Shown here: piece after piece, positions 1-8,832 of the stretch | Layout of the letters: every line of letters begins with the position of its first letter | Position numbering within the stretch: the stretch's first letter is position 1 | From: Bacteroides neonati | GTDB taxonomy: Bacteria; Bacteroidota; Bacteroidia; Bacteroidales; Bacteroidaceae | Length of the DNA: 64,000 nucleotides | Direction of reading: 5' to 3' | NCBI RefSeq assembly: GCF_000499785.1 | Contig: NZ_HG726024.1 | Location: 151,276-215,275, forward strand | Notes under the pieces: model-generated | Told to the model about the DNA's origin: nothing | Databases searched by the model: none | What the model saw: the letters and a program-made list of their open reading frames with translations, nothing else | Translations under genes and position numbers: made by a program

Positions 1-2160
1 CCATTCATTGATAAAGAAAGGTATGAGCAATCGGTGGAACGCTATGGCAGGTATGAAGACCGCAAACATCCTAAAAATGAAGAGGGAAAGCTCCGTATCG
101 AGGTGAATGATTTCGCATTGCGGATGCGTGATAATTTAGTTCCTATCCGGAAAAGCGTTACGGGTACCGTATATTATGATTCAGAGAAAAATGCGGTGTA
201 TATCCCCGAAAAGAAACACTTCGGTCAGTACAATGACTATGTACAGGAATTGATGCGGCAAGTGGTTACGGCAACGGGACACCAACAACGGATGGCACGT
301 CAGGGGATGGTAATGAAAGGTGGCATGGCTCCGTCAGAAGATGCCACGAAATACGAACAACTGGTGGCGGAACTGGCTTCGGGTGTAAAAATGATGGAAC
401 TGGGACTACCATCGAAACTATCGAATGACAGTCTGTCTCTGGTAGAATACTGGACACGGGAGCTGAAAGAGAATCCTTGCCTGATAGATGCCATCGAAGC
501 TGATGTGAACAACGCTGTGGATATTATCCGCAGAGCGGAAGAAGGAGAAAAGATCGAATTTGCCACTTTTCGCAACAAGCAGCAAACCACAGAGATGAAG
601 GAGAAACAGAAACCACAGGTGGACAGCAGGGAAAGTGCTATCCTGCTGGATGTGATCCGTCATGGGGGCATGAAGATAGACGAACGTAACTTCCCCTCAC
701 CGGAAGTCAAAACAGCCTTTTTGGAGAAATTCAGCCTGTCACACTACGAAAAGGAGAAGAACTACGCTTTGGAACAAACTAGGCATGAAGATCCGGAAGT
801 AGTGGAAACCGCTTTTACCGAAGCGGTGGATAATGGAGCGAAAATAGCCGAAATATGCACCGAGATAATACCGGAACAATGGAACACGAAAGGCAGCTAC
901 TTCATTGCCGACGAATTGAAAAAGTTGCCTGACAGAAGTACGAAAGAAATGGTAGTCGTAAAAGACAATATTTCAGGCATCGTTGATGTTGTGATACCGG
1001 CAGGCGCTATGGGAGGCGGTGTAGTGGCTATGCCCAATGGGGAGAAACGCCCTTACCGCCTGACTCCAGATGAGGTGATGACGGCAGATGAACGTGTTGC
1101 CGCACATGCAGAGGTACGAAATTACAATATTCCCGGATTTTCCAAACAGCGTATTCAAGATGCACTGTTGCAGGAAGGTTATCGGTATATCCGCTTTTAC
1201 AATAATGACGGAATATTGGGCTACCGTCCAGATGACAGCTATTTTGAAGGAAAGGATGTTTCGCTCAACAAGCTGAATGGAAAGTCACTGGAGGCAGTAT
1301 CCCACTTTGACGTGAGCGAACATGTACAAAAAGCCAACGTACTGTTTGACCGAATACAGATGCTACGGGACGACAACAACCGATGGATTCTGTATTTGAA
1401 ACCACAGAATGAACCTTCGTTCAGTGTCTATCCGGATAAAGCGGACATCAATCAATTCTTCTCGACCATCAAGCAAGGGCAATATGAGCAAGGAGAACGG
1501 TTGCGCACGGAACTGGCGCAGAAGTATCACGCTTTGGCGACCAATTATCCAGAATTGAAGATTGACCTATTCGGCGGCGGTAAAGACAATGAGGCAGATT
1601 TATCAAAGATACAGCGTGTGGTTATCTACAAGACTAAAGATGAACGCATTCTCTGTGCCCCGGTCATTGACGGTATCCCCAAAGTGGAACCACGGGAGAT
1701 TACCCCCCAACAATGGCAACGGATGTGGGTGGCGGAAGATATGGCGGAATACAAGACGAACCTTGCCGCCAAAGTATTCAATGATTTGCTGAAGTCGATT
1801 CAAGTAGTGGACATGGAAGAGAAGAGTGCGCTCCCACAGATCAATCTGAAGCAATACGGAGAAATCAAAACGAAACACCCGGATGCAATCCTGTTATTCC
1901 GCAATGGGGATAGCTATGAATCGTATGCGGAAGATGCCGACAAGGTTTCCAAGTTACTGAAATTAGAGAAAGCTATTGGCATGGAGAGCGGCTTAAAAAA
2001 TCAAGTGGATATTGTCTCTTTCCCAACCTATGACCTCGATACTGTTCTGCCGGAATTGATTCGGGCGGGAAACCGGGTTGCAATATGTGACAAGGTGGAA
2101 CATAAGGAGATTATCGACAATGAGCAGCAGGAAGAGGTACGTACAGGCAGACATTTATAA
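1..2160 (+). CDS. Degenerate ArdC-like (zincin-fold) protein fused to a MutS-I-like domain, 5' partial
   Basis: The frame is open from base 1, so the gene starts left of the window; a GTG at 34 is only an internal codon. The first ~150 residues align by eye with the C-terminal half of the intact ArdC encoded at 4609-6423, but where that protein has LFHEMTHSTG this one has LMRQVVTATG, so the HExxH zinc ligands are gone. The middle (about residues 330-450) has a segment of the type seen in large Bacteroidetes element proteins. Residues about 600-690 resemble the mismatch-recognition domain I of MutS (QYGEIKTKHPDAILLFRNGD, then YAEDA). Twelve bases separate it from the next gene, so they are probably co-transcribed. 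Likely role: a DNA-binding or antirestriction accessory protein acting in the recipient during transfer; this is inference. Loss of the metal site suggests binding rather than catalysis. Confidence 0.75.
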   Translation, partial: PFIDKERYEQSVERYGRYEDRKHPKNEEGKLRIEVNDFALRMRDNLVPIRKSVTGTVYYDSEKNAVYIPEKKHFGQYNDYVQELMRQVVTATGHQQRMARQGMVMKGGMAPSEDATKYEQLVAELASGVKMMELGLPSKLSNDSLSLVEYWTRELKENPCLIDAIEADVNNAVDIIRRAEEGEKIEFATFRNKQQTTEMKEKQKPQVDSRESAILLDVIRHGGMKIDERNFPSPEVKTAFLEKFSLSHYEKEKNYALEQTRHEDPEVVETAFTEAVDNGAKIAEICTEIIPEQWNTKGSYFIADELKKLPDRSTKEMVVVKDNISGIVDVVIPAGAMGGGVVAMPNGEKRPYRLTPDEVMTADERVAAHAEVRNYNIPGFSKQRIQDALLQEGYRYIRFYNNDGILGYRPDDSYFEGKDVSLNKLNGKSLEAVSHFDVSEHVQKANVLFDRIQMLRDDNNRWILYLKPQNEPSFSVYPDKADINQFFSTIKQGQYEQGERLRTELAQKYHALATNYPELKIDLFGGGKDNEADLSKIQRVVIYKTKDERILCAPVIDGIPKVEPREITPQQWQRMWVAEDMAEYKTNLAAKVFNDLLKSIQVVDMEEKSALPQINLKQYGEIKTKHPDAILLFRNGDSYESYAEDADKVSKLLKLEKAIGMESGLKNQVDIVSFPTYDLDTVLPELIRAGNRVAICDKVEHKEIIDNEQQEEVRTGRHL

Positions 2161-2172
2161 CAAATTTGAATC

Positions 2173-3777
2173 ATGAGCAAGAATAAGGATTATGCGGAAG
2201 AATATGCTGAATACGCTATGGAACAAATGCGGAGATACGGCATCCCTGCCTCTGTCACGCTGGCGCAGGGTATCATAGAGAGCAGTAACGGGCAAAGCCA
2301 GTTGGCACGTAATGAGAATAACCATTTTGGTATCAAGGCTACACCGGCATGGATAGCTGGTGGTGGCAAATACGGTCTTTATACGGATGACAAACCGAAT
2401 GAGAAATTTTGTAGTTATGGCAGTGTGAGTAACTCGTATGAACACCATAGTCAGTTTCTCAAAAATAATCAGCGGTATGCAGGTTGTTTCAAACTGTCAC
2501 CTGACGATTACCGGGGTTGGTCTAAAGGGTTGGAGAAAGCCGGTTATGCTACGGCAGGGAAATATGCTTCCAGTCTTGTCGGCATCATTGAAAAGAATGG
2601 TCTGCAAAAGTATGACCAACAGGTAATGGCAGAGATGAAAGCGAAAGGACTAGCGTTTGGAACGGAACAAAATTCTCGTACTATAAATAGTGATATAGTA
2701 GATACTATAAGTAGTAATAATAGAAAATCAGATAGTTATGCAATGGATAACAATAGCTACTCATTTCCTTTGAAGCGAGATGAGTTTATGTTGGTCACTT
2801 CACAGTTCGGTATGCGTACAGATCCGATGGATTCGTCCAAACAACAAATGCACAAGGGCATTGACATCCAAACCAAACTAGATGATATGCTGGCAACGGA
2901 GAATCATGGGAAAGTCGTAGCAGTCAATCAGAATGCTCACACCGCCGGCGGTAAATCGGTCACACTGGAGTATCAACGTGAAAACGGGGATAAATGCCAA
3001 ATCAATTATCTGCATCTTTCTTCCATTGACGTGAAGATTGGAGACGAAGTGAAGGCTGGTCAGAAAATAGGTATATCAGGCAATACCGGTACACGGACAA
3101 CGGGTGAGCATCTACATTTCGGAGTGAAACAGATCACTGCGGATGGAACATCGAGAGATATTGACCCGGCCGCTTACCTGGCGGAAATCGGGCAAAAAGG
3201 GAATATTCAGTTGCAAGCTTTATCGAATGGAACAGATCTGTTGGCCAAATACAAGGAGGCGGCACCCGGTAAAAATCCACAGATTGACACCACACTATCA
3301 CCGGAAGATTGGATGAAGAAGTTGCTGTCCTCAGAAGACAGCGGAGTGGGAATGTCATCAGGTGATCCGATTATGGAACTGGTAACAACTCTGTTTACCT
3401 CGCTGATGGCATTGGCGGTGCAAATTGATGGCAAATCGGAAGAAGAGAAAATGCAGGCTGCTACGGACTCTGCTATAAAAAAACAGGTGGATTTGTCCAC
3501 CTTGATGCTGTCGTTAAAAGAATGTAGTCTGAGCATTCAGGAGAACGGGAAAGCTCTTCTACAAATGAATGACGGAAAGAATAGTTATAACCATGAACTA
3601 AGTGCTGTCGAGATGAACCGGTTGCAAAGCACTCTTGGCGACTCAGGTCTGTCAGATGCCGATAAACAGCAACGCATTGCGGGTATAGTGAATAATGCCT
3701 TGCTGACGCAACAGGCTTCACGCAACTATGAGCAAAATGCCAGTCAGCAGGAAAACCAAAATCTACAGATACGATGA
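2173..3777 (+). CDS. Bifunctional peptidoglycan hydrolase: glucosaminidase (GH73-like) plus M23 endopeptidase
   Basis: Residues about 10-150 match a lysozyme/glucosaminidase domain: a helix with the catalytic-type Glu in GIIESSNGQSQLA, then NNHFGIKA and a C-terminal YASSLVGIIEKNGL. Residues about 195-335 are an M23 zinc endopeptidase with HKGIDI and HLHFGV ligand motifs. The last ~200 residues are polar and unassigned. There is no signal peptide, as is usual for cell-wall enzymes carried by Bacteroidetes conjugative elements that are exported or placed by the transfer machinery. Its likely job is local opening of peptidoglycan for assembly of the conjugation channel. It lies between an ArdC-like gene and a tiny membrane-protein gene whose ATG overlaps its stop (ATGA), so translation is coupled. 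Confidence 0.85.
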   Translation: MSKNKDYAEEYAEYAMEQMRRYGIPASVTLAQGIIESSNGQSQLARNENNHFGIKATPAWIAGGGKYGLYTDDKPNEKFCSYGSVSNSYEHHSQFLKNNQRYAGCFKLSPDDYRGWSKGLEKAGYATAGKYASSLVGIIEKNGLQKYDQQVMAEMKAKGLAFGTEQNSRTINSDIVDTISSNNRKSDSYAMDNNSYSFPLKRDEFMLVTSQFGMRTDPMDSSKQQMHKGIDIQTKLDDMLATENHGKVVAVNQNAHTAGGKSVTLEYQRENGDKCQINYLHLSSIDVKIGDEVKAGQKIGISGNTGTRTTGEHLHFGVKQITADGTSRDIDPAAYLAEIGQKGNIQLQALSNGTDLLAKYKEAAPGKNPQIDTTLSPEDWMKKLLSSEDSGVGMSSGDPIMELVTTLFTSLMALAVQIDGKSEEEKMQAATDSAIKKQVDLSTLMLSLKECSLSIQENGKALLQMNDGKNSYNHELSAVEMNRLQSTLGDSGLSDADKQQRIAGIVNNALLTQQASRNYEQNASQQENQNLQIR

Positions 3778-3953
3778 AGACAATAGGATTAATCTTGGCC
3801 ATCGTTATAGTGATTGCTTGTGCCTGGGCTATCCGCTATGCCATACATAGCTGTTTCGGGTTAATGGCTTCAGTGGCATACATGACGGTAGTTATCATCG
3901 GGCTGGCATGGACTATTTATGAGACGAAACACGCCTCAATGTCGGACGAATAA
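3774..3953 (+). CDS. Small two-helix membrane protein (59 aa)
   Basis: The ATG overlaps the TGA of the hydrolase gene (ATGA), and the frame stays open for 59 codons. The product starts MKTIGLILAIVIVIACAWAI, a strong membrane helix. A second hydrophobic stretch follows (LMASVAYMTVVIIGLAWTI), and the tail is short and charged. The coupled start and the conserved-looking protein chemistry make it a real gene despite its size. No family recognised. Its position right after the wall hydrolase suggests a membrane anchor or holin-like partner for that enzyme, but this is inferred only from position. Confidence 0.65.
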   Translation: MKTIGLILAIVIVIACAWAIRYAIHSCFGLMASVAYMTVVIIGLAWTIYETKHASMSDE

Positions 3954-3976
3954 ATCATTTTTAAATACTGAATTTT

Positions 3977-4579
3977 ATGATTAAGTGTAATGTAACAGTC
4001 AATGGTGTCATCAGTCGTGCAGCGTCGATGCGCACCGGAAAAGAAGGTAAGGCATACATCAGCTTTGCTGTCAAAGTGAATGTGTCTTCAAAGGACGGGG
4101 ATTCCTGCAAAGCAGTGGAGGTGAGTGTGCTTCAGGAAGGTAACAGCAATGAACTCGCACAGTATTCATCCGGTACACGGGTGGAATTGAAAGGAAGTCT
4201 GACTTTCAGAAAACGAGAAAGTAATTTCTACTTCAATTTTCATGCGGACTCGGTGGAGTTCAGTCCAGTAAACAATCAGGATGGCATTGCCGGAAGTATG
4301 GAGTTTAAAGGAACAATTGGTAAACAGGTAGACGAAAAGACGGATAAGAAAGGCAGGCAGTATCTGATATTCTCGGTTTTCAGTACCGAAAAGGACGGAG
4401 ATATTTTTGAATATACTTGGGTTCGCTTTATCCGGTTCGCTCCCGAACATGAAGCTTTTCTCACTCCCAAAGGAAAGGTTCATATCAATGGGACTCTGGA
4501 AATATCCATTTACCAGGATAAAATCAATTTGGGGTGCAGAGTGGAAGAGATCAGTGAATGGGTCAAACAGGATGCCTGA
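3977..4579 (+). CDS. Tandem OB-fold single-stranded DNA-binding-like protein
   Basis: The 200-residue protein contains two similar halves. Each begins with an SSB-like strand pattern: NVTVNGVISRAASMRTGKEG with SFAVKVNV in the first, EFKGTIGKQVDEKTDKKGRQ with LIFSVFS in the second. Each half also has the polar-aromatic strands of an OB fold (VELKGSLTFRK; VHINGTLEISIY). Canonical SSB carries only one such fold, and a separate canonical SSB is encoded at 34544-34918. It probably coats or handles transferred single-stranded DNA and is adjacent to ArdC, which also acts on incoming single strands. It is 23 bp after the small membrane gene and 29 bp before ArdC, in the same operon. Confidence 0.7.
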   Translation: MIKCNVTVNGVISRAASMRTGKEGKAYISFAVKVNVSSKDGDSCKAVEVSVLQEGNSNELAQYSSGTRVELKGSLTFRKRESNFYFNFHADSVEFSPVNNQDGIAGSMEFKGTIGKQVDEKTDKKGRQYLIFSVFSTEKDGDIFEYTWVRFIRFAPEHEAFLTPKGKVHINGTLEISIYQDKINLGCRVEEISEWVKQDA

Positions 4580-4608
4580 AAGTCGAATGAAGAAATACCT
4601 TTTTAGTT

Positions 4609-6423
4609 ATGGCGTATAAGAAGAAATTTAATGCGGATGGACCCAGTGCAGAGGATAAAGCATTGGACCGTTTTGCAGAGCTGATGATAGAAAAAATAAA
4701 CCATCTGCAAAGTGACTGGAAGAAACCGTGGTTTACCGAAGGAACGATGAAATGGCCCAAGAACCTGTCGGGGCGTGATTACAATGGAATGAATGCTTTG
4801 ATGCTGATGCTCTATGCTGAAAAGCAAGGGTACAAGCTGCCTGTTTATTGTACTTTTGACAGGGTGATTGGGCTGAACTACCAGAAGGATAAACAGGGGA
4901 ACCGGACAGCGCTGAAAGATGAGAATGGAGAGCCGCTACCACAAGTCAGCGTACAGAAAGGAGAAAAGTCATTCCCTGTTTTCATTACCACATTTACTGT
5001 GGTGGATAAGGATACCAAGTCTAAGATAAAGTATGATGACTACAAGAAACTGTCGGATGGAGAGAAACAACGTTATTCGGTGTACCCGAAAATGCAGGTC
5101 TATTCTGTGTTCAATGTGGATCAGACTAATATGAAAGAGGCACGCCCTGAACTCTATGCGAAGATTGAAGCAGAGAATCAGCTTGTAAAACCAGAGCTGA
5201 ATGGTGAGGGCTTTTCGTTTCCTGCCGTTGATAAGATGATTGAAGACAATGGCTGGGTTTGTCCCATTGAACTGAAACATCAGGATAGGGCTTACTACAG
5301 CATCTTGAATGATAGGATTGTGATGCCGGAAAAGGCGCAGTTTGTGGACGGGGAGTCGTTCGCAGGTACACTTTTTCATGAAATGACGCATAGCACGGGT
5401 TCAGAGAGTCGACTGAATAGGATAAAACCAAGTGCATTCGGGTCGGAAGAATATGCTCGCGAAGAATTGGTAGCCGAGCTGGGTAGTGCTTTGGTGGCGC
5501 AGCGGTATGGTATATCCAAGAATGTAAAGGACGAATCGGCTGCATACCTGAAGTCCTGGCTTAATAGCTTGAAGGAATCACCGGATTTTATCAAGACGAC
5601 TCTGCTTGATGTGAAACGGGCATCGGGCATGATAATAGAGCAATTAGACAAGATTACACAACAGATAGACAATGAGAACTCTGTACAGCAGAATGTTACG
5701 GAAAAGAGTGGAGAAAGCAAGGATAGGCGTAGCTTTTATGTATCAGTGGCTTACCTCCAAAATGCTGATGACACACAGCTTTTAGACCGACTGCATGAGA
5801 ATGGTGACTATGATCGGTTGTTGCAAGAGGCAAAGGAATATGACCAAGGTGAAGCCATCGACCTGGAGTATACCTTCCAATCACCAATCCAGAACCGTGG
5901 TGATGATTTGTTGGATGAGAATGACTACTATGCGGTGGTCTACAACAACAGTGTTGGCGGTACCTACGAAATCATGCGTAAAGTATCTGAGCAGGAAGTA
6001 CACAGCATGATTGAGCGTTATGGACTACCCAATGATGCCTCAAAGGACGTGAAGGTAGTAGCCAAGAATATGGTAGCCGAGCAGTTTGTCGAGATGACAG
6101 CCAAACGTATGCCTATATTTGAGATGGACAATGGAAATGTGTTGCAGGTACAGTACAACAAAGAGACTGACCACCTCGATGTCGGTACTGTCACCAATAT
6201 CGGCCTCGCTGTGAAGCACTCTTTTGAATATGACCACAGTTTTACTCTTGATGCCAACCTACAAGGTGTTCATGAGCAACTTTCTGAGATGTCGGAATAC
6301 CAACACGAGAAAGCGGATATTGGGGATGTGGATAATGATGGTATCCTGGATGAAGTGGCACGCGAAGAAAGGCAGTTGGTGGAAGAGGTTGAGGAAGAGG
6401 TGTATTGCAGGAGGGGAAGATAA
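4609..6423 (+). CDS. ArdC-family antirestriction protein (DUF1738 plus zincin-like metallopeptidase domain)
   Basis: Residues about 15-150 are the ArdC N-terminal DNA-binding domain (WKKPWF, NLSGRDYNGMNALML). Residues about 225-360 are the zincin-like domain with an intact HEMTH motif at residues 257-261 and the downstream REELVAELGSAL segment carrying the third-ligand glutamate. About 240 C-terminal residues are extra and unassigned; they include an acidic tail. ArdC proteins protect incoming single-stranded DNA from host restriction. Here the gene closes the + strand transfer block and faces convergent cargo; a strong dyad at 6545-6581 lies just beyond the stop. It is a paralogue of the degenerate protein at the start of the window. 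Confidence 0.85.
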   Translation: MAYKKKFNADGPSAEDKALDRFAELMIEKINHLQSDWKKPWFTEGTMKWPKNLSGRDYNGMNALMLMLYAEKQGYKLPVYCTFDRVIGLNYQKDKQGNRTALKDENGEPLPQVSVQKGEKSFPVFITTFTVVDKDTKSKIKYDDYKKLSDGEKQRYSVYPKMQVYSVFNVDQTNMKEARPELYAKIEAENQLVKPELNGEGFSFPAVDKMIEDNGWVCPIELKHQDRAYYSILNDRIVMPEKAQFVDGESFAGTLFHEMTHSTGSESRLNRIKPSAFGSEEYAREELVAELGSALVAQRYGISKNVKDESAAYLKSWLNSLKESPDFIKTTLLDVKRASGMIIEQLDKITQQIDNENSVQQNVTEKSGESKDRRSFYVSVAYLQNADDTQLLDRLHENGDYDRLLQEAKEYDQGEAIDLEYTFQSPIQNRGDDLLDENDYYAVVYNNSVGGTYEIMRKVSEQEVHSMIERYGLPNDASKDVKVVAKNMVAEQFVEMTAKRMPIFEMDNGNVLQVQYNKETDHLDVGTVTNIGLAVKHSFEYDHSFTLDANLQGVHEQLSEMSEYQHEKADIGDVDNDGILDEVAREERQLVEEVEEEVYCRRGR

Positions 6424-6520
6424 TAGGATTTAGGGCTAATTTTCTGTTGTACATTATTTGATAATTTGCATGTTGCTTTGTCTGTTAAAAAAAAATAGCA
6501 AAAAAGGTGTTTTTAATTAA

Positions 6521-6581
6521 AGAATATTCGCTATTTTCCAATGCGCGAATATAGAGAAGCTGATAGTTTTTCTATATTCGC
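6521..6581. terminator. Bidirectional terminator-like dyad between convergent genes
   Basis: Perfect 11-bp arms GCGAATATAGA (6545-6555) and TCTATATTCGC (6571-6581) enclose a 15-nt loop with a T-run. A third copy of the core, ATATTCGC (about 6526-6533), can pair with the first arm instead, so two folds compete. The position between the ArdC stop (6423) and the stop of the convergent gene (6660) fits a shared terminator. Confidence 0.5.
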
Positions 6582-6659
6582 CCAATAGGAAGTGCTGTTT
6601 TAACAGTTACCGTAATGTTTGCGTCTTTTTCTTCTCCTGCTTCGCTATCTCCAACTTTA

Positions 6660-8600
6660 TTAGCTTTTGCCATACTTCCTGAAGGCAGAGATGGTTTGAT
6701 AGATGCCGTAGGCGATGAATATTTTGCCGAATAGGAATATGAAGGCACTTTTAAGCGAGATATCTTTTGTGTCATCAAATATATTTTTGTATCCATCCAA
6801 ATCGACTAGCCATAAGTAGCCCAGAACTTCTTTCCAATATATGGTGTTGAAAATTATCCAACTACTGGCATCGGCAGACCACACTATCTCCCCGGTCGAG
6901 TAGGCATATAATGTGTAAAATGAGGCTGCTGCGCCTGTTGTAAAGAGGAGTCCACGCATCCAGCTGGTTCCGTTTTTGTTTGAGAGGGTGTTAAAGCGTA
7001 GTAAGAGAATATCTGTAATAGGAATCTGTTTAAAGACTTTCAGCCAAGTTTTATCCAAAGCATCAATTCTCGATTTCTTAATTCGCGCAAATATGAGAAA
7101 AAATGCTAATATACCTGTGAGAAAAAAAAATTGATACATTTCATTAGTAAGGAATATGAACTCTAATACTAAGAATGCAGAAATAATACTTAATTCTATA
7201 ACAGAATACAGCCTGTGAATACTCTTAATTATATTTTTCGTTTCTTCCATTAATTCCATTCTGTACATTTTCATTTCTGCTGCTCTGTACTTTAAAGCCG
7301 ATATTGAATCACTACGCTTCATTGCTTCATTTTTTAGACTAAGCAGCGTATGTCTATTAGTAAAGTTTGAAATATTTATGTCTTGAGCATTAAAAGCACC
7401 AATTATAGATGAAAACTTTAAATCAAGGCTTCGAGCAGTAACATTAGTAAATACAACGTTACCAAGAATATTTGCCGATGTAAATTTAAAATCTCCATGA
7501 TTATTTTCTGGCTCGTTAATGTGCTTAATTATCAAATATCCACCACTCTCAACAAAGATATTCGAAAAATCCACAACTGCATCTGCTTCAAGAAGTATTT
7601 TCTTTCCATCCCAACCATCGAATAAGAATAAACCCTTGATTGTGCTCGTAGAAAAGTCTGCAAACCTAATATAATTGAGGATATTGTAAAATTTCACTGT
7701 GTCATAAAATTTGCAGTTGCTCAAAGACATCCTGTCTATCGCTGCGTTCGAACAATACAGTTTCTTTTCAAACGTCGAATCATCAAAACAAATTTCCTTG
7801 ATACGAGAATCGTCTAAACGTACGAGATCTTTAAACACACACTCTTTGGCATGAAGTGTGTCTATATTGTTTCCTTGGTAATTGAACTCTTTATTAAATG
7901 TGGTTTGAGAGAAAAATTGAAAATTATTTTTAAAGCTGGTTTCTTGATTGATGGTACACTGATTTACATGAAACTCAGAATTATCCTCTAGTTCAATTTC
8001 TTCTATAAAACAGCCTTCTACTACTATTTGGTCGCAACGATTATTCTTAAAAGTTGCAATCAAATGGTCACACTTGCTAATAATTAAATCGTCCTTTATA
8101 GTATTATGAGAAAACAGAATATGTATGCCTTTGCCCGATATGTTACTATTGCTTCGGAGTGAATTTATTGTGCATGATTTGTTGATTGTGCAGTTGCTAA
8201 AACTTAATTGTATAATTTTGGACGAGTTTACTTGCTGATATAATTCCTTTATGCTTATTTCTTCCTTAAAAGTGCAGTTGTTGAATTTAATTCCGCTTTC
8301 TTCATAACCACTTTTCAGACCAATGCTAATCCAGTTTATGGAAGTATAAAAATAGCATTCTTTGAAATTGATATCATAGTCCAAAGACATTCCAATCTGT
8401 TTGTCCTTTTCATTTGAGAGATGAAAATCACAGTTGGTGAAAGTTATATTTTTTTTTGGAGAAGAATCACTCGTCCTGATACAATCAAAAAACTCTTTCA
8501 CATCCATTTCAATCTGGCTGTTAGTGCATAGAAGCTTTTTTAAAATATCAGACAATTGTTCTTTGCTCTTTATTAGCGACTTTACAGGTGCATTTTCCAT
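6660..8600 (-). CDS. Large pentapeptide-like beta-helix protein with C-terminal membrane segments
   Basis: The first ~420 residues are irregular repeats with F/L-x-N-C-x-F type units (FTNCDFHL, FNNCTFKE, LSFSNCTI, LSNCKFYD), typical of pentapeptide or right-handed beta-helix proteins. Residues about 430-500 contain a long polar helix and then two membrane helices (IELSIISAFLVLEFIFL, FFFLTGILAFFLIFA). Two or three more hydrophobic segments follow near the C-terminus (GLLFTTGAAASFYTLYAY, AFIFLFGKIFIAYGIY). The gene is clearly more AT-rich than its neighbours, which points to separate acquisition. It starts 22 bp after the stop of a restriction-modification remnant. The topology (sensor-like repeat domain plus membrane effector-like domain) in a block with AbiE suggests a defence role, but I recognise no named system. 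Confidence 0.65.
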   Translation of the reverse strand: MENAPVKSLIKSKEQLSDILKKLLCTNSQIEMDVKEFFDCIRTSDSSPKKNITFTNCDFHLSNEKDKQIGMSLDYDINFKECYFYTSINWISIGLKSGYEESGIKFNNCTFKEEISIKELYQQVNSSKIIQLSFSNCTINKSCTINSLRSNSNISGKGIHILFSHNTIKDDLIISKCDHLIATFKNNRCDQIVVEGCFIEEIELEDNSEFHVNQCTINQETSFKNNFQFFSQTTFNKEFNYQGNNIDTLHAKECVFKDLVRLDDSRIKEICFDDSTFEKKLYCSNAAIDRMSLSNCKFYDTVKFYNILNYIRFADFSTSTIKGLFLFDGWDGKKILLEADAVVDFSNIFVESGGYLIIKHINEPENNHGDFKFTSANILGNVVFTNVTARSLDLKFSSIIGAFNAQDINISNFTNRHTLLSLKNEAMKRSDSISALKYRAAEMKMYRMELMEETKNIIKSIHRLYSVIELSIISAFLVLEFIFLTNEMYQFFFLTGILAFFLIFARIKKSRIDALDKTWLKVFKQIPITDILLLRFNTLSNKNGTSWMRGLLFTTGAAASFYTLYAYSTGEIVWSADASSWIIFNTIYWKEVLGYLWLVDLDGYKNIFDDTKDISLKSAFIFLFGKIFIAYGIYQTISAFRKYGKS

Positions 8601-8622
8601 TTCATTCTTTTTTTATAGGGAT

Positions 8623-8745
8623 TCATTCTTTTTCTGTTAATTCATACCGAGCAAATACCATTTCGTCTATCTGCTGCTCTTGCTCGGTGGTGTCTTCGCT
8701 ACGGGCTTTGGCAACGAGGTAACTTTCCGCTTTTACACACGAAAA
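8623..8745 (-). pseudogene. C-terminal remnant of a type IIG/Eco57I-like restriction-modification enzyme
   Basis: Reading the - strand from a TGA near 8746 gives about 40 codons ending at a TGA (8623-8625). The end reads EQEQQIDEMVFARYELTEKE, resembling the usual C-terminus of Eco57I/PglX-like methylases (IDxxVYxLYGLTxEE). No start, methylase motif or upstream frame remains. I take it as the stub of a restriction-modification gene replaced by the neighbouring cargo. Confidence 0.45.
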
Positions 8746-8832
8746 TCAAAAAAACAACGCAACCACAATGCAATAATCGTTCTGATGAGTATGACGACAC
8801 GATAATCAGTATTTATTGTTTGTACGCCATGA

